A stretch of DNA of 64,000 nt from Planctopirus ephydatiae (GTDB lineage: Bacteria > Planctomycetota > Planctomycetia > Planctomycetales > Planctomycetaceae). A program made the position numbers and the translations under genes. Location of the stretch: positions 310,001 through 374,000 of the forward strand of contig NZ_CP036299.1 in assembly GCF_007752345.1 (NCBI RefSeq), in the 5' to 3' direction. Positions 25,461-35,825 of the stretch are shown here, piece by piece (within the stretch, counting starts at the first letter, position 1; each line of letters begins with the position of its first letter). A model generated the notes under the pieces. That model ran no database searches. It saw only the letters and a program-made list of their open reading frames with translations, and was not told the origin of the DNA.

Positions 25461-27242
25461 TTATTTCGTTTCTGTCGGGGGGGTCACGATCCCTGTCGTG
25501 GCAGTTTCCACGGGGGTAAGATCGCGTAGATTTTTGCCCAGTTCGAGGCGCTGCCTCTGGCCGTTGACGAGCAGAATGATCTGCTGAGGTGTGGCTTCTT
25601 CGATCACGAACTCCAGGTCGCCTATCACTTGCGGGGTGCCCGGAAGCATGACGAGTTTGCGGCTCTGGAGGCGATCAAAGAACCAGACTTCCATCCCGGA
25701 AGTTGTGCTCGAACTGTTGGCAGGGGTGGTTTCTGAGGAGACCGGACCTTCTATGACAGCGATCAAATAGGTGTACTGCGGGAGATCTTCGGAGAGTTCG
25801 AAGTTGAATACGCGCGTGGCTGCCAGCGGCGGGTTCGAATCGTCAGTGACGCGAAGTTCCACCGATTTAGCACCTGGTTCGGCAGAGATCGAAGGGATCC
25901 ATTCGATCCTGCCGGTTTTGGAGTCGAACGACATCCCTTCGATCAATGAAACTGCCGACCATTTGAGTTTGTCGCGAGACGTTTCTCGATCCGTCGCCTG
26001 AGGTTCGAGCTTCCACACACGGCCGGCAACGGCTGGTAACAGTTTGGTGACGGCAGCGATTTCGGGGGGCGTGTTCGGGTCTTTGATTGTAAAGCGAATA
26101 GAACGTTCGACGGTGGGGAAGGCGTCTTTCTCGGGAAGGACATCAAAGGTCAAGGTGAGTTCATTGTTCGACGATTCTGCCGATGCTGATCCTTTGGGGA
26201 GTTCGCCCGTAATGCGACGAGATTGAGCATCGAACGAGAGACCGGCAGGCCAGGTGCCCGTGGGTTTGAGAGTGGGAGTGGAACCGGCAGTCCCCTTCAA
26301 TTCGATCGTCTGGCGCAGCGGGGTCCCCGTCAGAAGCACGGCTTCGCCTTGAGCTTCCAGGCGTGGATCGTATTTGGCGGGCGGGACGGGCTTGAGGAAT
26401 CTCCAGCCACTCTGAATCTGACTGGCGAGAGCGGTGATCATCGCTTCGGGAGGTGCAGAAGGGACCTGCACGGTGGTCCCGGCAGGAAAAGCTTTGTTGG
26501 AAGGAGATTTTTGCAGTTTCCAAACGCCCGTCGTGGTGTTGATCGCCTGCACCTGGCGGCGTTCATCGCCGACGAGAATCTCGAAGGGAATGGGGAGGCG
26601 TATGGCGAGTGGATCGGTCACTGTGATCTCGGTAGTGCCAGCAGCCATGGCCTCTTTGAGAGATGTTTCGGGGAAGAGGGTGTTGCGAGGGCGTGATTCG
26701 GGGAAGACGATCCCTTCGAGTTCGAGATCGATCTTGAAGGGGGGATTGCCGGTGACATCTGTCGATTCGATGCGGACGCGATTCACGCGGTGCAGCAGTG
26801 GTGCCAGTTCGAGCCGGGCGAGGAAATCGGAGATTTGTGCGGCAGTCCCTTCACCGGTCAACGAGATGGCTACGCTGATATACAGGTTAGGTTTGGTTTG
26901 ACGACGTTCGGGTGCTGTTTTTACCCGTTGAAGACGACTTTTTTCTGCGATGGACCCCAGCCAGTTGAGATAGAGCCTTTGGGCGTTGAGTGCATCAGGT
27001 CGTTTGGTGGTGGGTGGATCGGCTGGTAACGAGACAGCTTTCCATTGGCCGAGTTGTTTACGTTTTTGCAGAAGCTGAAGGATTTCGGCATCGCTTTTGT
27101 CGACCTTATCGGTCACTTCAGCGAGCTTGTTCTGCCGATCGGTAATGGGTGCCATGACAGCCGGGTAAATATAGCTGTAAGCGACGTAGAGGATGGCTGC
27201 TCCACCCAGTCCGATGAGGAGATTGCGTTCGCGGGTGTTCAT
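25461..27242 (-). CDS. PilO/GspM-like inner-membrane protein with Ig-like and PilP-like parts
   Basis: 593 residues. One N-terminal membrane helix ([23 protein letters not shown]) is followed by a coiled-coil-like stretch and a ferredoxin-like domain ([41 protein letters not shown]) typical of PilO/GspM. The middle contains two Ig-like putative-binding repeats ([38 protein letters not shown]). The last 70 residues ([38 protein letters not shown]) resemble the PilP/GspC homology region, which contacts the secretin. This suggests one polypeptide combining PilO, Ig-like and PilP functions in a type IV pilus or type II secretion platform. Its start overlaps the stop of the upstream GspL-like gene by 4 bp. 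Domain calls beyond PilO are inference. Confidence 0.78.
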   Translation of the reverse strand: MNTRERNLLIGLGGAAILYVAYSYIYPAVMAPITDRQNKLAEVTDKVDKSDAEILQLLQKRKQLGQWKAVSLPADPPTTKRPDALNAQRLYLNWLGSIAEKSRLQRVKTAPERRQTKPNLYISVAISLTGEGTAAQISDFLARLELAPLLHRVNRVRIESTDVTGNPPFKIDLELEGIVFPESRPRNTLFPETSLKEAMAAGTTEITVTDPLAIRLPIPFEILVGDERRQVQAINTTTGVWKLQKSPSNKAFPAGTTVQVPSAPPEAMITALASQIQSGWRFLKPVPPAKYDPRLEAQGEAVLLTGTPLRQTIELKGTAGSTPTLKPTGTWPAGLSFDAQSRRITGELPKGSASAESSNNELTLTFDVLPEKDAFPTVERSIRFTIKDPNTPPEIAAVTKLLPAVAGRVWKLEPQATDRETSRDKLKWSAVSLIEGMSFDSKTGRIEWIPSISAEPGAKSVELRVTDDSNPPLAATRVFNFELSEDLPQYTYLIAVIEGPVSSETTPANSSSTTSGMEVWFFDRLQSRKLVMLPGTPQVIGDLEFVIEEATPQQIILLVNGQRQRLELGKNLRDLTPVETATTGIVTPPTETK

Positions 27243-28957
27243 ACTTCACCCCCATCGGTTGCCGAGCCAAACGAGTCGAGAGTGGACTTCACAGAGGTGG
27301 TCGCTGTTTCTTTGGCCTGTTGTTCTTTGGAGGCTGGGAGTTTGTTGTCAGCCTTGGGTGCCGTTTGCGGCTGCAGGGGCAGATTCGCATCTTTGGCAGG
27401 AGCTGCCGCCTTGGGTGGCGGGGCTGGTGGTAACAACGTGGCGTCGATTTCAAAACGTTGTTTGTAATCGGGATCTTTGCTGATCCCTGCCAGTTCGCGG
27501 GGCACGATGCGGTATTCTTTGGTTTCCGCCATGCGGTTGCCCAACTCGGTCACATCGCTGTTCGTGCGGGCCAGACCTGACGCCTGCATCCGGCCATAAA
27601 CTTCGCCCGCGCCGGCCGTGATTGACCAGTTGGTCCACAGGAGGCGTTCGGTCTGGGGGAGCACTTTGGCCTGTCGGCTGAGTTCGACCGAGATTTTTGG
27701 GGCGTGGCGTTGCCAGTCATCGACAGCTACGAAGACTTTCTGATCGCCTTCGCCATTCTTCAGCGTGGTCTTTGTATCGACATTGCGAACATTCATGGCC
27801 AGCAGCTGCTCATCGAGAGAGGCAATGACCGAAGCTTGCCACGCGACTCCGAGGGCTGTGAGAATGAGTGCGGCTGTCGCAGCAGATACAAGTTTCACCC
27901 GGCGGTAATCGGGCTTGGGAGCCGGTTTTCGGGGGTGGAGAAAATCGAGGCGACACTGATCGGGAAGAGGTGTGACGAACCCCAGGCAGCCAATCCAGTT
28001 GGCGAGCGCCTGTGCCGAGATCTCTGGAGAGGAATGACCTGTAGAGTCTGCAACCAGCTTGCTGGCGGCACTGGCCAACGCGGTGCGGGAAACCAGTTCT
28101 TGAGCTTCTTCGACACGGCATTCAAACTGTGAAGCCAGAGCCTCTTTCAAATCGGCATCGATTCCGGAGGCTGAGGCAATGATCAACCTGCGGGGATGAA
28201 ACTCGGGAGCAATGCGTCGGGCGGCGAATAATCCGCGGGAAATCTCGGCACCCACAGCGAGTGGTGTGGGTCGCCCCTGCTCATTGCGGGCTCCGTGAGG
28301 AACACGCGCTGAATGGGCAAAAAGGAGCTGGCCATCGGCAAAGGCCGTGGTTTCGACTCGGCCATCCCGCTCGACGACAAAGGCAGCCTGATCGGCAGGA
28401 TCGAGGGCTTGTCGCAGAAGCGCGGCATAGCCACAACTCGAGAGTGCGACATGGACGACGCTGAATCCGACCGAATTGAGCAGCTGCTGGATATTTCGCA
28501 CAAAGCTGGAAGAGACAGTGGCAACGAGCACATGGAGCGTACTGCTGGGAAGCGATTGTGCAACCGCTTCTTCCGGAGAGATGGTGCGCATGTGGCCACT
28601 GGGAGTCAGTTCGTCGGCCAGTGGAAGTTTGACATTGAGAGGGAGGTAATCGAGCAGCACCTGATCGAGTGCGACCGATGACCGCATGGTGGTCTGCAAC
28701 GTGACGACATCGAGCACTTCGTCTTCGGGAGTGGGAGGAAGTTCGAGGTGCCTGAGAATGGCGTCTTCACGAGGGATAACGAGTGTGACTTTGCTTTCTT
28801 TGCCCAGGAATTCGGCAAGCTCCTTTTTGAGCCAGGACGAATGTCCAGCATCGGTTTCCACGATCCGCTCGCCGTTGGGCCAGGCGAGAACCTTGGAAAT
28901 GCGAGTGTCGCTGGTGAGGGCCGTCAGTTGTGACTTGTCCCATTCAAGAATCAGCAC
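27239..28957 (-). CDS. GspL-like PilM-PilN fusion protein
   Basis: 572 residues. The N-terminal 370 residues fit an actin-fold PilM/GspL cytoplasmic domain (MLILEWDKSQLTAL, VTLVIPREDAILRHLELPPTPEDEV, VALDQVLLDYLPL). A membrane helix (VSAATAALILTALGVAWQASVIASL) near residue 385 leads to a coiled coil and a periplasmic ferredoxin-like domain comparable to PilN. This is the layout of GspL of type II secretion rather than the separate PilM and PilN of type IV pili. The C-terminus is a Pro/Ala/Lys-rich tail. It is followed by the PilO-like gene with a 4-bp ATGA overlap. The two should form an inner-membrane platform; no ATPase, secretin or prepilin peptidase gene is in the window. Confidence 0.82.
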   Translation of the reverse strand: MLILEWDKSQLTALTSDTRISKVLAWPNGERIVETDAGHSSWLKKELAEFLGKESKVTLVIPREDAILRHLELPPTPEDEVLDVVTLQTTMRSSVALDQVLLDYLPLNVKLPLADELTPSGHMRTISPEEAVAQSLPSSTLHVLVATVSSSFVRNIQQLLNSVGFSVVHVALSSCGYAALLRQALDPADQAAFVVERDGRVETTAFADGQLLFAHSARVPHGARNEQGRPTPLAVGAEISRGLFAARRIAPEFHPRRLIIASASGIDADLKEALASQFECRVEEAQELVSRTALASAASKLVADSTGHSSPEISAQALANWIGCLGFVTPLPDQCRLDFLHPRKPAPKPDYRRVKLVSAATAALILTALGVAWQASVIASLDEQLLAMNVRNVDTKTTLKNGEGDQKVFVAVDDWQRHAPKISVELSRQAKVLPQTERLLWTNWSITAGAGEVYGRMQASGLARTNSDVTELGNRMAETKEYRIVPRELAGISKDPDYKQRFEIDATLLPPAPPPKAAAPAKDANLPLQPQTAPKADNKLPASKEQQAKETATTSVKSTLDSFGSATDGGEV

Positions 28958-29646
28958 GGCTCAGGCAACCTTTTCTGGAATCGAAGGTTTGTCGCAGGAG
29001 AAAATCCAGCAGGTGAAAATCTATCAATTGTTCAGCGTGAGTGTATACGTAGCAAGAGGTTATGTCTGTTGGGGATCGTTTTCGCTGGTGTTTTGCGGGA
29101 TTTTAGAAAGCGAACATCAACATTCCCTGGCAGGAATGTAAACCCCACTCTGGTGAGAGTTGTACCGGAGGGACTGTGAGAAACTGGGAATTCGGCGTGA
29201 GTTTGTGGGGCACTTCGGGAGAGATTCCGGGTTTGAGGAATGTGGCGATTATGTCTGTGCGTTTTTTTGGGGTGATCGATCCAAAATGGGAAGTCTCGCT
29301 GCGGGGCAAGTTGCGGTTGTTCCAGGAAGTTGGGAACCAGATGTTCGAGCCATCTCAGGTGGTGAGAGACAGGTGGGCTGGCCGCGATCTAATCGGGAAT
29401 ATCAGCGGACTGGGCCTGGAATCTGCTGTCACAGAAAAGCGTGCGATGGAAAAGTCACATCGTCGGAGGCTGTTGGAGGAGGAATCGACCGCGTATGCTT
29501 TGTAGAAGCGTCAAATCTAAAAGGCCTGCCCGAATCTGAACGATGACCCTGCCGGATGCAGTTATTGCACAGGATGAGGTGTCATCGGGAGGAGATGGGA
29601 AAGCTTGAAACTGTCATAAGCCTACCTCTTCGAGAAAGCGTTAGCT
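28958..29646. other. Intergenic region, no firm gene
   Basis: 690 bp between divergent genes. A 109-codon frame (GTG 29176 to 29505, plus strand) has GGAGG 4 nt before its start but no recognisable motif, and overlapping frames of similar length exist. I leave it uncalled. No strong hairpin was seen; the last 100 bp should contain the leuB promoter. Confidence 0.45.
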
Positions 29647-30726
29647 GTGCGTGCTCAGATTGCTTTGTTGCCTGGCGATGGTATTGGTGTGGAAGTTGTG
29701 GCTGAGGCAGAGAAGCTGCTATTGGCAGTTGCTGCAAAGTTTGGCCATGAGTTTTCGTTTGTGCGGGGTCTGATAGGCGGTTGTGCCATTGATGCGACGG
29801 GTGAAGCACTTCCTGACGAGACGTTGTCGATCTGCCGGGCCAGCCAGGCGATTCTGCTGGGGGCTGTGGGTGGACCGAAGTGGGATAACCCGAGTGCCAA
29901 GACCAGGCCCGAGGCTGGTCTGCTCAAGATTCGTAAAGAGCTGGGATTGTTCGCGAATGTACGGCCCATCAAGGCCTCGCCGTATCTGGTGCAGGCCTCG
30001 CCCTTGAAGACCGAGATTGTGGCAGGTGTGGATATCCTGTTCTTCCGCGAGTTGACCGGCGGGTTATATTTTGGTGAATCAGGCCGCAAGACCAATCCGG
30101 ATGGCAGCGAGACCGCTTTCAACACGATGATTTACAGCACTCACGAGATCGAGCGGATTGTCCGTCTCGCGGGACAGGCAGCGCGGGGCCGTCGCAAGAA
30201 AGTGACCAGCGTGGATAAAGCCAACGTGCTCGAAGTCTCGCGACTGTGGCGGCAGACGTTTGATCGTGTCATGCAGGCTGAGTTCCCGGATGTGCAGACG
30301 GAGCATGTGCTGATTGACGCGATGGCCATGCACCTGATCTCGAAGCCCAAGAACTTTGATGTCGTGGTGACTGAGAATCTCTTCGGTGACATCCTCACCG
30401 ATGAAGGCTCAATGCTCCCCGGCTCGATGGGCCTGTTGCCTTCGGCTTCTCTGGGTGCAGATGGCCCAGGGTTGTACGAGCCGATTCATGGATCTGCACC
30501 GGATATTGCCGGTAAGGGAATTGCAAACCCGCTGGCTACTATTCTCGCAGCGGCCATGCTGCTGCGTCATTCGCTGCATCTGGAAACGGAAGCGGTTGCC
30601 ATTGAGAAGGCGGTCGATCACGTTTTATCTCGTGGTCACAGGACGGCTGACATTGCGGGGGGGGGCCCTGCTGTTTCAACCGTGCGGATGGGCGAACTGG
30701 TGCTGGAAGCATTTCTGGCCGTTTGA
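29647..30726 (+). CDS. leuB: 3-isopropylmalate dehydrogenase
   Basis: 359 residues from GTG 29647, normal length for LeuB. It oxidises and decarboxylates 3-isopropylmalate with NAD+ in leucine biosynthesis. Signature blocks are intact: [19 protein letters not shown] at the start, [45 protein letters not shown], the substrate and Mg2+ block [29 protein letters not shown] and the NAD-binding [18 protein letters not shown]. The family-typical N-terminus begins right after the GTG, which supports this start; GAGAAAG upstream is a weak ribosome-binding site. No other leu genes adjoin. Confidence 0.95.
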   Translation: MRAQIALLPGDGIGVEVVAEAEKLLLAVAAKFGHEFSFVRGLIGGCAIDATGEALPDETLSICRASQAILLGAVGGPKWDNPSAKTRPEAGLLKIRKELGLFANVRPIKASPYLVQASPLKTEIVAGVDILFFRELTGGLYFGESGRKTNPDGSETAFNTMIYSTHEIERIVRLAGQAARGRRKKVTSVDKANVLEVSRLWRQTFDRVMQAEFPDVQTEHVLIDAMAMHLISKPKNFDVVVTENLFGDILTDEGSMLPGSMGLLPSASLGADGPGLYEPIHGSAPDIAGKGIANPLATILAAAMLLRHSLHLETEAVAIEKAVDHVLSRGHRTADIAGGGPAVSTVRMGELVLEAFLAV

Positions 30727-30869
30727 GAAAAATGGCGGAGTCGTGAGAGCTCTTTGAGTTATGATTCTGGCTGCCAATCGATCTCTTTGCAGAGGTCGCC
30801 ATCGAAACCTCGCGTGAATTGTTAAAGAGAGTCTGTACCGCAGGAACATCTGTCAGGACGGAATGGAAT

Positions 30870-32894
30870 ATGAAGAGTTTGTGCGTCTCTGGGCTGAATT
30901 CAGCGATGGTGCTTTCGGGGTTGTGGGCATTACTGGCGGTGGTGTGCTCACCGGCTGCGGGAGTTGCCTCGGAAGCGACCAAGCTGGCGGAGTCGAAAGT
31001 TCGCATTCAGCAGGATGTGGGCGTACTGGCCGGTGATGAGATGGAAGGCCGGGGCGTTGGTACTGAAGGTTTGAATAAAGCGGCAGAGTTCATTCGCCAG
31101 GAGTTCCAGAAGGCGGGCCTCGATGTCACGCGGGTGAATGGGGGTGCCTTTCAGACATTCTCGCTGCCGACAGGGACGAAGCTGGGTGAACCGAATTCAC
31201 TCAAGCTGATTTCGCCTAAAGGAGAAGAACTGGTGCTCGAAAAGGGACGCGACTTCGAGGTCGGTGCCTTTGGGACGAGTGGAAAATTCGCAGGGGAAGC
31301 CGCCTTTATTGGCTATGGGCTGGAAGACAAAGAAGCCAAGTACGACGACTATGCCGGGATCGATGTGGCGGGCAAAGTGGTTGTTTGTTTTCGCAGAACT
31401 CCCGGTCAAGGCCAGAAGGATGGGCCGTTTTCTCCAGCAAAAGGTGGCGGTCGCCAAGGTGATCTGCGGAGCAAGATTGTCGCGGCCATGGCTCACAAAG
31501 CGGTCGCCATTCTGTTTGTGAATGATCCTTATACGCTGGCCGACAAAGAACGGATTCGTGAAGCAGCGATCAAAAAAGCCGAAGGCAAAGTCGTGACCAG
31601 TGCCGAGCAACTGGCCGACGCCAGTAGTGAGGATCAATCGGCCAAACTGACGGCTTTGAAGGATGCGGTCACGCAATTCCGTCGCTCGCGGGATGCAGCG
31701 ACGAGTCCTGTGGATGAACTCATGCCTTTTGGTTATGCGGCTGCGAATGATGGCGAGAGTCTCCCCGCGTTTCATTTGCGAATCGATTTTCTCAACCAGA
31801 TGCTGCGCAGTGTGGGTTCGGCCAATGCAGTGGAACTGGCCGAAGAGATTGATGCGACAATGACACCACGCAGCAGGGTTCTTACGGGCTGGAAGGCCCA
31901 GGGAGAAGCCACAGTCATCCGCCAGAGTGCAGATGTGCATAACGTGATTGGAGTGCTGGAAGGCGAAGGGCCTTTGGCGAACGAAACGGTCGTGATTGGT
32001 GCGCACTACGATCATGTGGGGCGTGGTGGTTCCGGTTCGCTGGCACCGGGCTCGACAGATATTCACAACGGGGCTGATGACAATGCTTCCGGAACAGCCG
32101 TTCTGATCGAAGTGGCCCGGTTGCTGGCTGCTCAGCCCAAAAAGCCTGCCCGTCGTGTGGTGTTTATGGCGTTTACCGGTGAAGAGCTGGGGCTGTTGGG
32201 CTCGGCACGATATTGCAAAGAGCCAATCTTCCCTCTGGATGAGACCGTGGCCATGCTCAATATGGATATGGTCGGGCGCCTGCAGGAAAACAAGCTGACT
32301 GTGTTTGGCGTGAAGACTGCAAAGCAGTTTGAAGAGTGGCTGCGCGAGGGCAATAAGACAACAGGCTTTGAACTCATCGAGAAGCCCGAAGGTTTTGGCC
32401 CGAGTGATCATTCGTCGTTCTACACGAAGAAGATCCCGGTGTTGCACTTCTTTACCGGGTTACATCCCGATTATCACCGCCCTTCTGACGATACCGATAA
32501 GCTTGATCTCGACGGCATGACGCGCGTCGCGACTCTCGTCAATGAGATTGCTCAAGTCGTCATTAACACTCCTGCGCGACCTGAGTATGTCGAAGTGAAG
32601 GGCTCGGCCAACGTGATGCGTTCCGGGAACAGGCCTTACGTCGGTACGATTCCGGATTTTGGAGTTCAGGAACCGGGCTATGCGATCAGTGGCACAGCAC
32701 CAGGTTCACCAGCAGACAAGGCAGGGCTGAAGCCCGGCGATCTGGTCATTGAAGTAGGTGGCAATAAAGTGACCAACCTCGATGATTTCGATCTGGCACT
32801 GCGGAAGTTCAAGGCCGGCGACAAGGTCGACTTCACCGTGAAACGCAAGACCGAGACACTCAAGCTGCCCCTGGAACTGGCACCGCCCCGGTAA
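30870..32894 (+). CDS. Exported M28 aminopeptidase with C-terminal PDZ domain
   Basis: 674 residues from ATG 30870 (a GGA lies upstream); the frame extends 17 codons earlier. A signal peptide (VLSGLWALLAVVCSP, cleavage near GVAS) precedes the peptidase. The M28 zinc ligands are present: HYDHVGRGG, the bridging Asp in NGADDNASGT, catalytic FTGEELGLLGS, LNMDMVGR and the late His in SDHSSFYTKKIPVLHFF. A protease-associated-like insert lies before them (residues about 110-330). The last 100 residues are a PDZ domain (AISGTAPGSPADKAGLKPGDLVIEVGGNKV). It is probably a periplasmic or extracellular metallo-aminopeptidase. A strict aminopeptidase specificity is inferred, not shown. Confidence 0.92.
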   Translation: MKSLCVSGLNSAMVLSGLWALLAVVCSPAAGVASEATKLAESKVRIQQDVGVLAGDEMEGRGVGTEGLNKAAEFIRQEFQKAGLDVTRVNGGAFQTFSLPTGTKLGEPNSLKLISPKGEELVLEKGRDFEVGAFGTSGKFAGEAAFIGYGLEDKEAKYDDYAGIDVAGKVVVCFRRTPGQGQKDGPFSPAKGGGRQGDLRSKIVAAMAHKAVAILFVNDPYTLADKERIREAAIKKAEGKVVTSAEQLADASSEDQSAKLTALKDAVTQFRRSRDAATSPVDELMPFGYAAANDGESLPAFHLRIDFLNQMLRSVGSANAVELAEEIDATMTPRSRVLTGWKAQGEATVIRQSADVHNVIGVLEGEGPLANETVVIGAHYDHVGRGGSGSLAPGSTDIHNGADDNASGTAVLIEVARLLAAQPKKPARRVVFMAFTGEELGLLGSARYCKEPIFPLDETVAMLNMDMVGRLQENKLTVFGVKTAKQFEEWLREGNKTTGFELIEKPEGFGPSDHSSFYTKKIPVLHFFTGLHPDYHRPSDDTDKLDLDGMTRVATLVNEIAQVVINTPARPEYVEVKGSANVMRSGNRPYVGTIPDFGVQEPGYAISGTAPGSPADKAGLKPGDLVIEVGGNKVTNLDDFDLALRKFKAGDKVDFTVKRKTETLKLPLELAPPR

Positions 32895-33086
32895 TGGGTC
32901 GAAAAGCTGTTCGGTGATCAAGATAACCATGAAAACAAGGAAGTTATCAGAAGGTTTTGATCTTTTGATAACGGGTTGTTTCTCACCAAAGTTCCATCGA
33001 TCTGTTTCTCACGATCTGCGAAGATATTGGGACGTTCGCCCCTTGATGGGCTGATTCGGATTCTTCGCGAACTTAAAGGCAGATCA

Positions 33087-33788
33087 ATGTCGGTGGTGAC
33101 GATGGCTTCCGGGCAACAGAACGCTCCGAGAAAAGTACCTGCAGTCGAAGCTGTCTGCTTTGACCTGGATGGGACGATGTTCAATACCGAACATCTGTTT
33201 TTTGAAGCAGGCGATACGGTGCTTCAAAAATTTGAGCGGCGGATGACCCGCGAAGTGATGGATGTGATCATTGGTCGCCGGCCGATGGAGTCGTTCACCC
33301 GGCTGGTCGAGTATCTGGCGATTGATGTCGATCCTGCTCATCTTTTAGAGATTTCGCGCGAGGCTCATCATGAACTGATCCGTGAGAAGCTCGCACCCAT
33401 GCCTGGGGTGGTCGAGTTGCTGGAGGCTTTGTCGAAGCAAGGGATTCCTTGTGCTGTGACGACATCGTCCCCGAGGGATTATGCGCAGAACCTGGTGGAG
33501 CAGGCAGGGCTGATGAGCCACTTTCAGTTTTTTCTCACCTCGGCAGATGTCTCTCAAGGAAAGCCACACCCGGAGATCTATCTGAAGGCGGCCAGCACCT
33601 TTGGAGTTCGGCCTGAGAAGATGGTGGTGTTTGAAGACAGTGCCGCAGGGACGCGGGCGGCTGTTCTGGCCCGTGCGAGAACGATTGCCGTCCCTCATGA
33701 ATTCACAGCCAGCCATGACTTTACGGGTGCCGAGTTGCGAGTCGAGACGTTGACCGACCGGCAGGTGTATGAGCTGCTGGCGGTGTGA
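33087..33788 (+). CDS. HAD-family hydrolase (beta-phosphoglucomutase/phosphatase-like)
   Basis: 233 residues from ATG 33087, with AAAGG about 8 nt upstream; the frame is open to 32976 without family support. HAD motifs: I AVCFDLDGTMFNTE, II VTTSSP, III around QGKPHPEIYLKAA, and IV VFEDSAAGTRAA. The helical cap between motifs I and II places it in subfamily I, as in phosphoglycolate phosphatases and beta-phosphoglucomutases. The exact substrate cannot be told. It is convergent with the FHA-kinase gene, 6 bp away. Confidence 0.9.
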   Translation: MSVVTMASGQQNAPRKVPAVEAVCFDLDGTMFNTEHLFFEAGDTVLQKFERRMTREVMDVIIGRRPMESFTRLVEYLAIDVDPAHLLEISREAHHELIREKLAPMPGVVELLEALSKQGIPCAVTTSSPRDYAQNLVEQAGLMSHFQFFLTSADVSQGKPHPEIYLKAASTFGVRPEKMVVFEDSAAGTRAAVLARARTIAVPHEFTASHDFTGAELRVETLTDRQVYELLAV

Positions 33789-33794
33789 AAATCG

Positions 33795-35228
33795 CTATTT
33801 CTTGAGTCGTGGGACGCCTGGGGATTGTGAGTGCAGGATGGCGTCGAAGATCGCCAGCTCTATCGGGCGGTTGGAAGACGAGCGTCGCTGGCCGTTGGAT
33901 TCGGTACCGTGACTCGACAGATCACCGGAAGAATCGTCCAGGAGGGCGTTTTGCTGGCGGCCGACCCATTCCTTGAGCCGGCGATGGGCTTGCACCCAGC
34001 GGCTGCGGAGGAGCTTGGGGAAGTCGAATTCCACAGGTTGCCGAACTGACCACGGAGCCAGTCGGTTGGCAACTTCCTCGGCTGTGGCTGGTCGATCATC
34101 CACATTTTTGGCGAGCATGGCGACCAGCGTTTCCTGCACAGAAGCGGGTAGTTCGGGAAGAAGTTCGTGCAGCGGAGGAGGCGTCTCCTGACGATGAGCA
34201 CGAACTTTCTCGGAGACTGTTTTGCGACTGAAAAGGGGCTGGCCTGTCAGCAGGTAGTAGAGGACGCAGCCCAGGCTGTAGACATCGGCCCGGCCATCGA
34301 TTTGAGAGCTGTCGCGTGTCTGTTCGGGAGAGATGTAATCGGCTGTGCCGAGAATCTGACTTTTGCCATCGACTCGTTCGTGGGAAAGATCTTCGCCTTG
34401 CAAGAGGGCCAGCCCGAAGTCGATGATTTTCAAATTGCCATCGTAGGCGACGAGGAGGTTACCGGGTTTGAGGTCGCGATGAACAATACCGGCCCCATGC
34501 AGGTAATGTGCTCCTTGAGCCGCTTGTCGAATCAAGTGACAGGCCAGTTGCCAGGGGAGCGGGCCGTGAAGGTCCACAAGTTCCGAAAGACTTGCTCCTT
34601 CAAAGAGTTCGAGCACAATGAACCAGTGGTTCTGCCACGAGACGATGCGTTCGGTACGGATAATCTGCGGGTGAACCAGACCCACACCCACTTTGGCCTC
34701 GCGCTGGAAATGATCGAACATGCGCTGTGAGTATCGGCTGGGGAGGAGCTTGATGGCTCGCTTGTAGCCAGTGGTGGCATGCCTGCAGCCAAACAGCCAG
34801 CTCATGCCGCCAGAACCTAGAAGTTCGACGAGCAGATAGTCTTCGAGCTTCCAGCCAGGAGGAGCTGGATCGGGAAGATTCGATTCGATGACGAGTTCGA
34901 ATCCTCCGATGAACAGGTGATCTCCCCCACGGAGCCACATTTCTCGAACTGGCTGGCCATTGAGCAGAGTACCAGCAGTGCTTCCGAGATCGCGAACCAT
35001 GAGGCCGTGAGGATCGCGGAAGATGAGGCAATGCTGAGGTGCGACATCATTGGATCGCAGGCGAAGATTGCAGCCGTGCGACGAGCCAACGAGCAAGGAA
35101 CCTCTCAAGAGATCTCGCTGGAGTCGTGTCCCCTGATGGTCAATAAAGACAACTCTTCCGTAGGGTTCATCATCCGACGACCGCGCTTCGTCTGTGGGCC
35201 GCTCGGTGGATTGTGAAAGAGTTGTCAT
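33795..35228 (-). CDS. FHA-domain Ser/Thr protein kinase
   Basis: 477 residues without an evident membrane segment, so probably cytoplasmic. An N-terminal FHA domain (about residues 25-115) carries GSSHGCNLRLRSNDVAPQHC and DLGSTAGTLLNGQPV. Two usual phosphothreonine contacts, the Arg of GR and the Ser of VSR-H, are replaced (GS; VAPQH), so phosphopeptide binding is doubtful. The kinase domain (about 130-390) has LLGSGGMSWLFG, AIKLLP, HRDLKPGNLLV, DFGLALL and GTADYISPEQ and looks active. The C-terminal 80 residues are polar. The order FHA then kinase is seen in several planctomycete paralogues. The gene is convergent with the HAD hydrolase; targets are unknown. Confidence 0.92.
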   Translation of the reverse strand: MTTLSQSTERPTDEARSSDDEPYGRVVFIDHQGTRLQRDLLRGSLLVGSSHGCNLRLRSNDVAPQHCLIFRDPHGLMVRDLGSTAGTLLNGQPVREMWLRGGDHLFIGGFELVIESNLPDPAPPGWKLEDYLLVELLGSGGMSWLFGCRHATTGYKRAIKLLPSRYSQRMFDHFQREAKVGVGLVHPQIIRTERIVSWQNHWFIVLELFEGASLSELVDLHGPLPWQLACHLIRQAAQGAHYLHGAGIVHRDLKPGNLLVAYDGNLKIIDFGLALLQGEDLSHERVDGKSQILGTADYISPEQTRDSSQIDGRADVYSLGCVLYYLLTGQPLFSRKTVSEKVRAHRQETPPPLHELLPELPASVQETLVAMLAKNVDDRPATAEEVANRLAPWSVRQPVEFDFPKLLRSRWVQAHRRLKEWVGRQQNALLDDSSGDLSSHGTESNGQRRSSSNRPIELAIFDAILHSQSPGVPRLKK

Positions 35229-35825
35229 GTTGAAGAGAAGTGCTTTGAAACTGGCAGTCTGGGATGTTCGTCAATGTATGGTCTACGAAGATTTAAAGGG
35301 ACTGGCATATCAGTTTTTCCATGAAGATGCCAGAAGCCAAAAATTCATGAACTTAACATGAACTCACCGAGATCCAAAGATGCGAGGAGTTCGAGGTTGC
35401 CGTCCCCTGCGCAATGCCTATGCGTGAGTACACTCTGAATGGCCGCTTTAAGGATGGGCTGGCCACGGTTTACAGAGCCTCGATTTCCGATCTTGGGCAT
35501 GAGTTCAAATCGGTTAGCTGGAATAATCGTGATATCCCGCTGCTCGAATACGCGAAAATGCTATTCCAGAACAAACGAACACTGGTTGATAGTGGGGGTG
35601 GAAGATTAACAGTGGAAAAATTCTTGAAGATGATTTTCAGCAGGCCATCTCCCTGCCGGAAGCGCTCATCCAGGGAATTCGAGTTTTGCCCGGCTTACGT
35701 CGTTATTCGTAGTGGTGCTACCGCTTGTCGACGCATAGCCGGTCAGTTTGATCATCCGACACACTTTCTAGAACGAATGTCTTCATCGCGCGTTCAGGCC
35801 GCCCGAGGAAGCTGGGGTTGTACCT
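35229..35825. other. Intergenic region, no supported gene
   Basis: About 600 bp between divergent genes. A long plus-strand frame (35414-36058) runs into the WYL regulator gene in another frame and has no family features, so it is treated as chance. No repeat or terminator was seen. Confidence 0.5.

Noticed and set aside
29176-29505. A possible 109-residue gene after GGAGG
   Set aside because: Ribosome-binding site at short spacing but no recognisable motif, and a second frame of similar length overlaps it. Not enough support.
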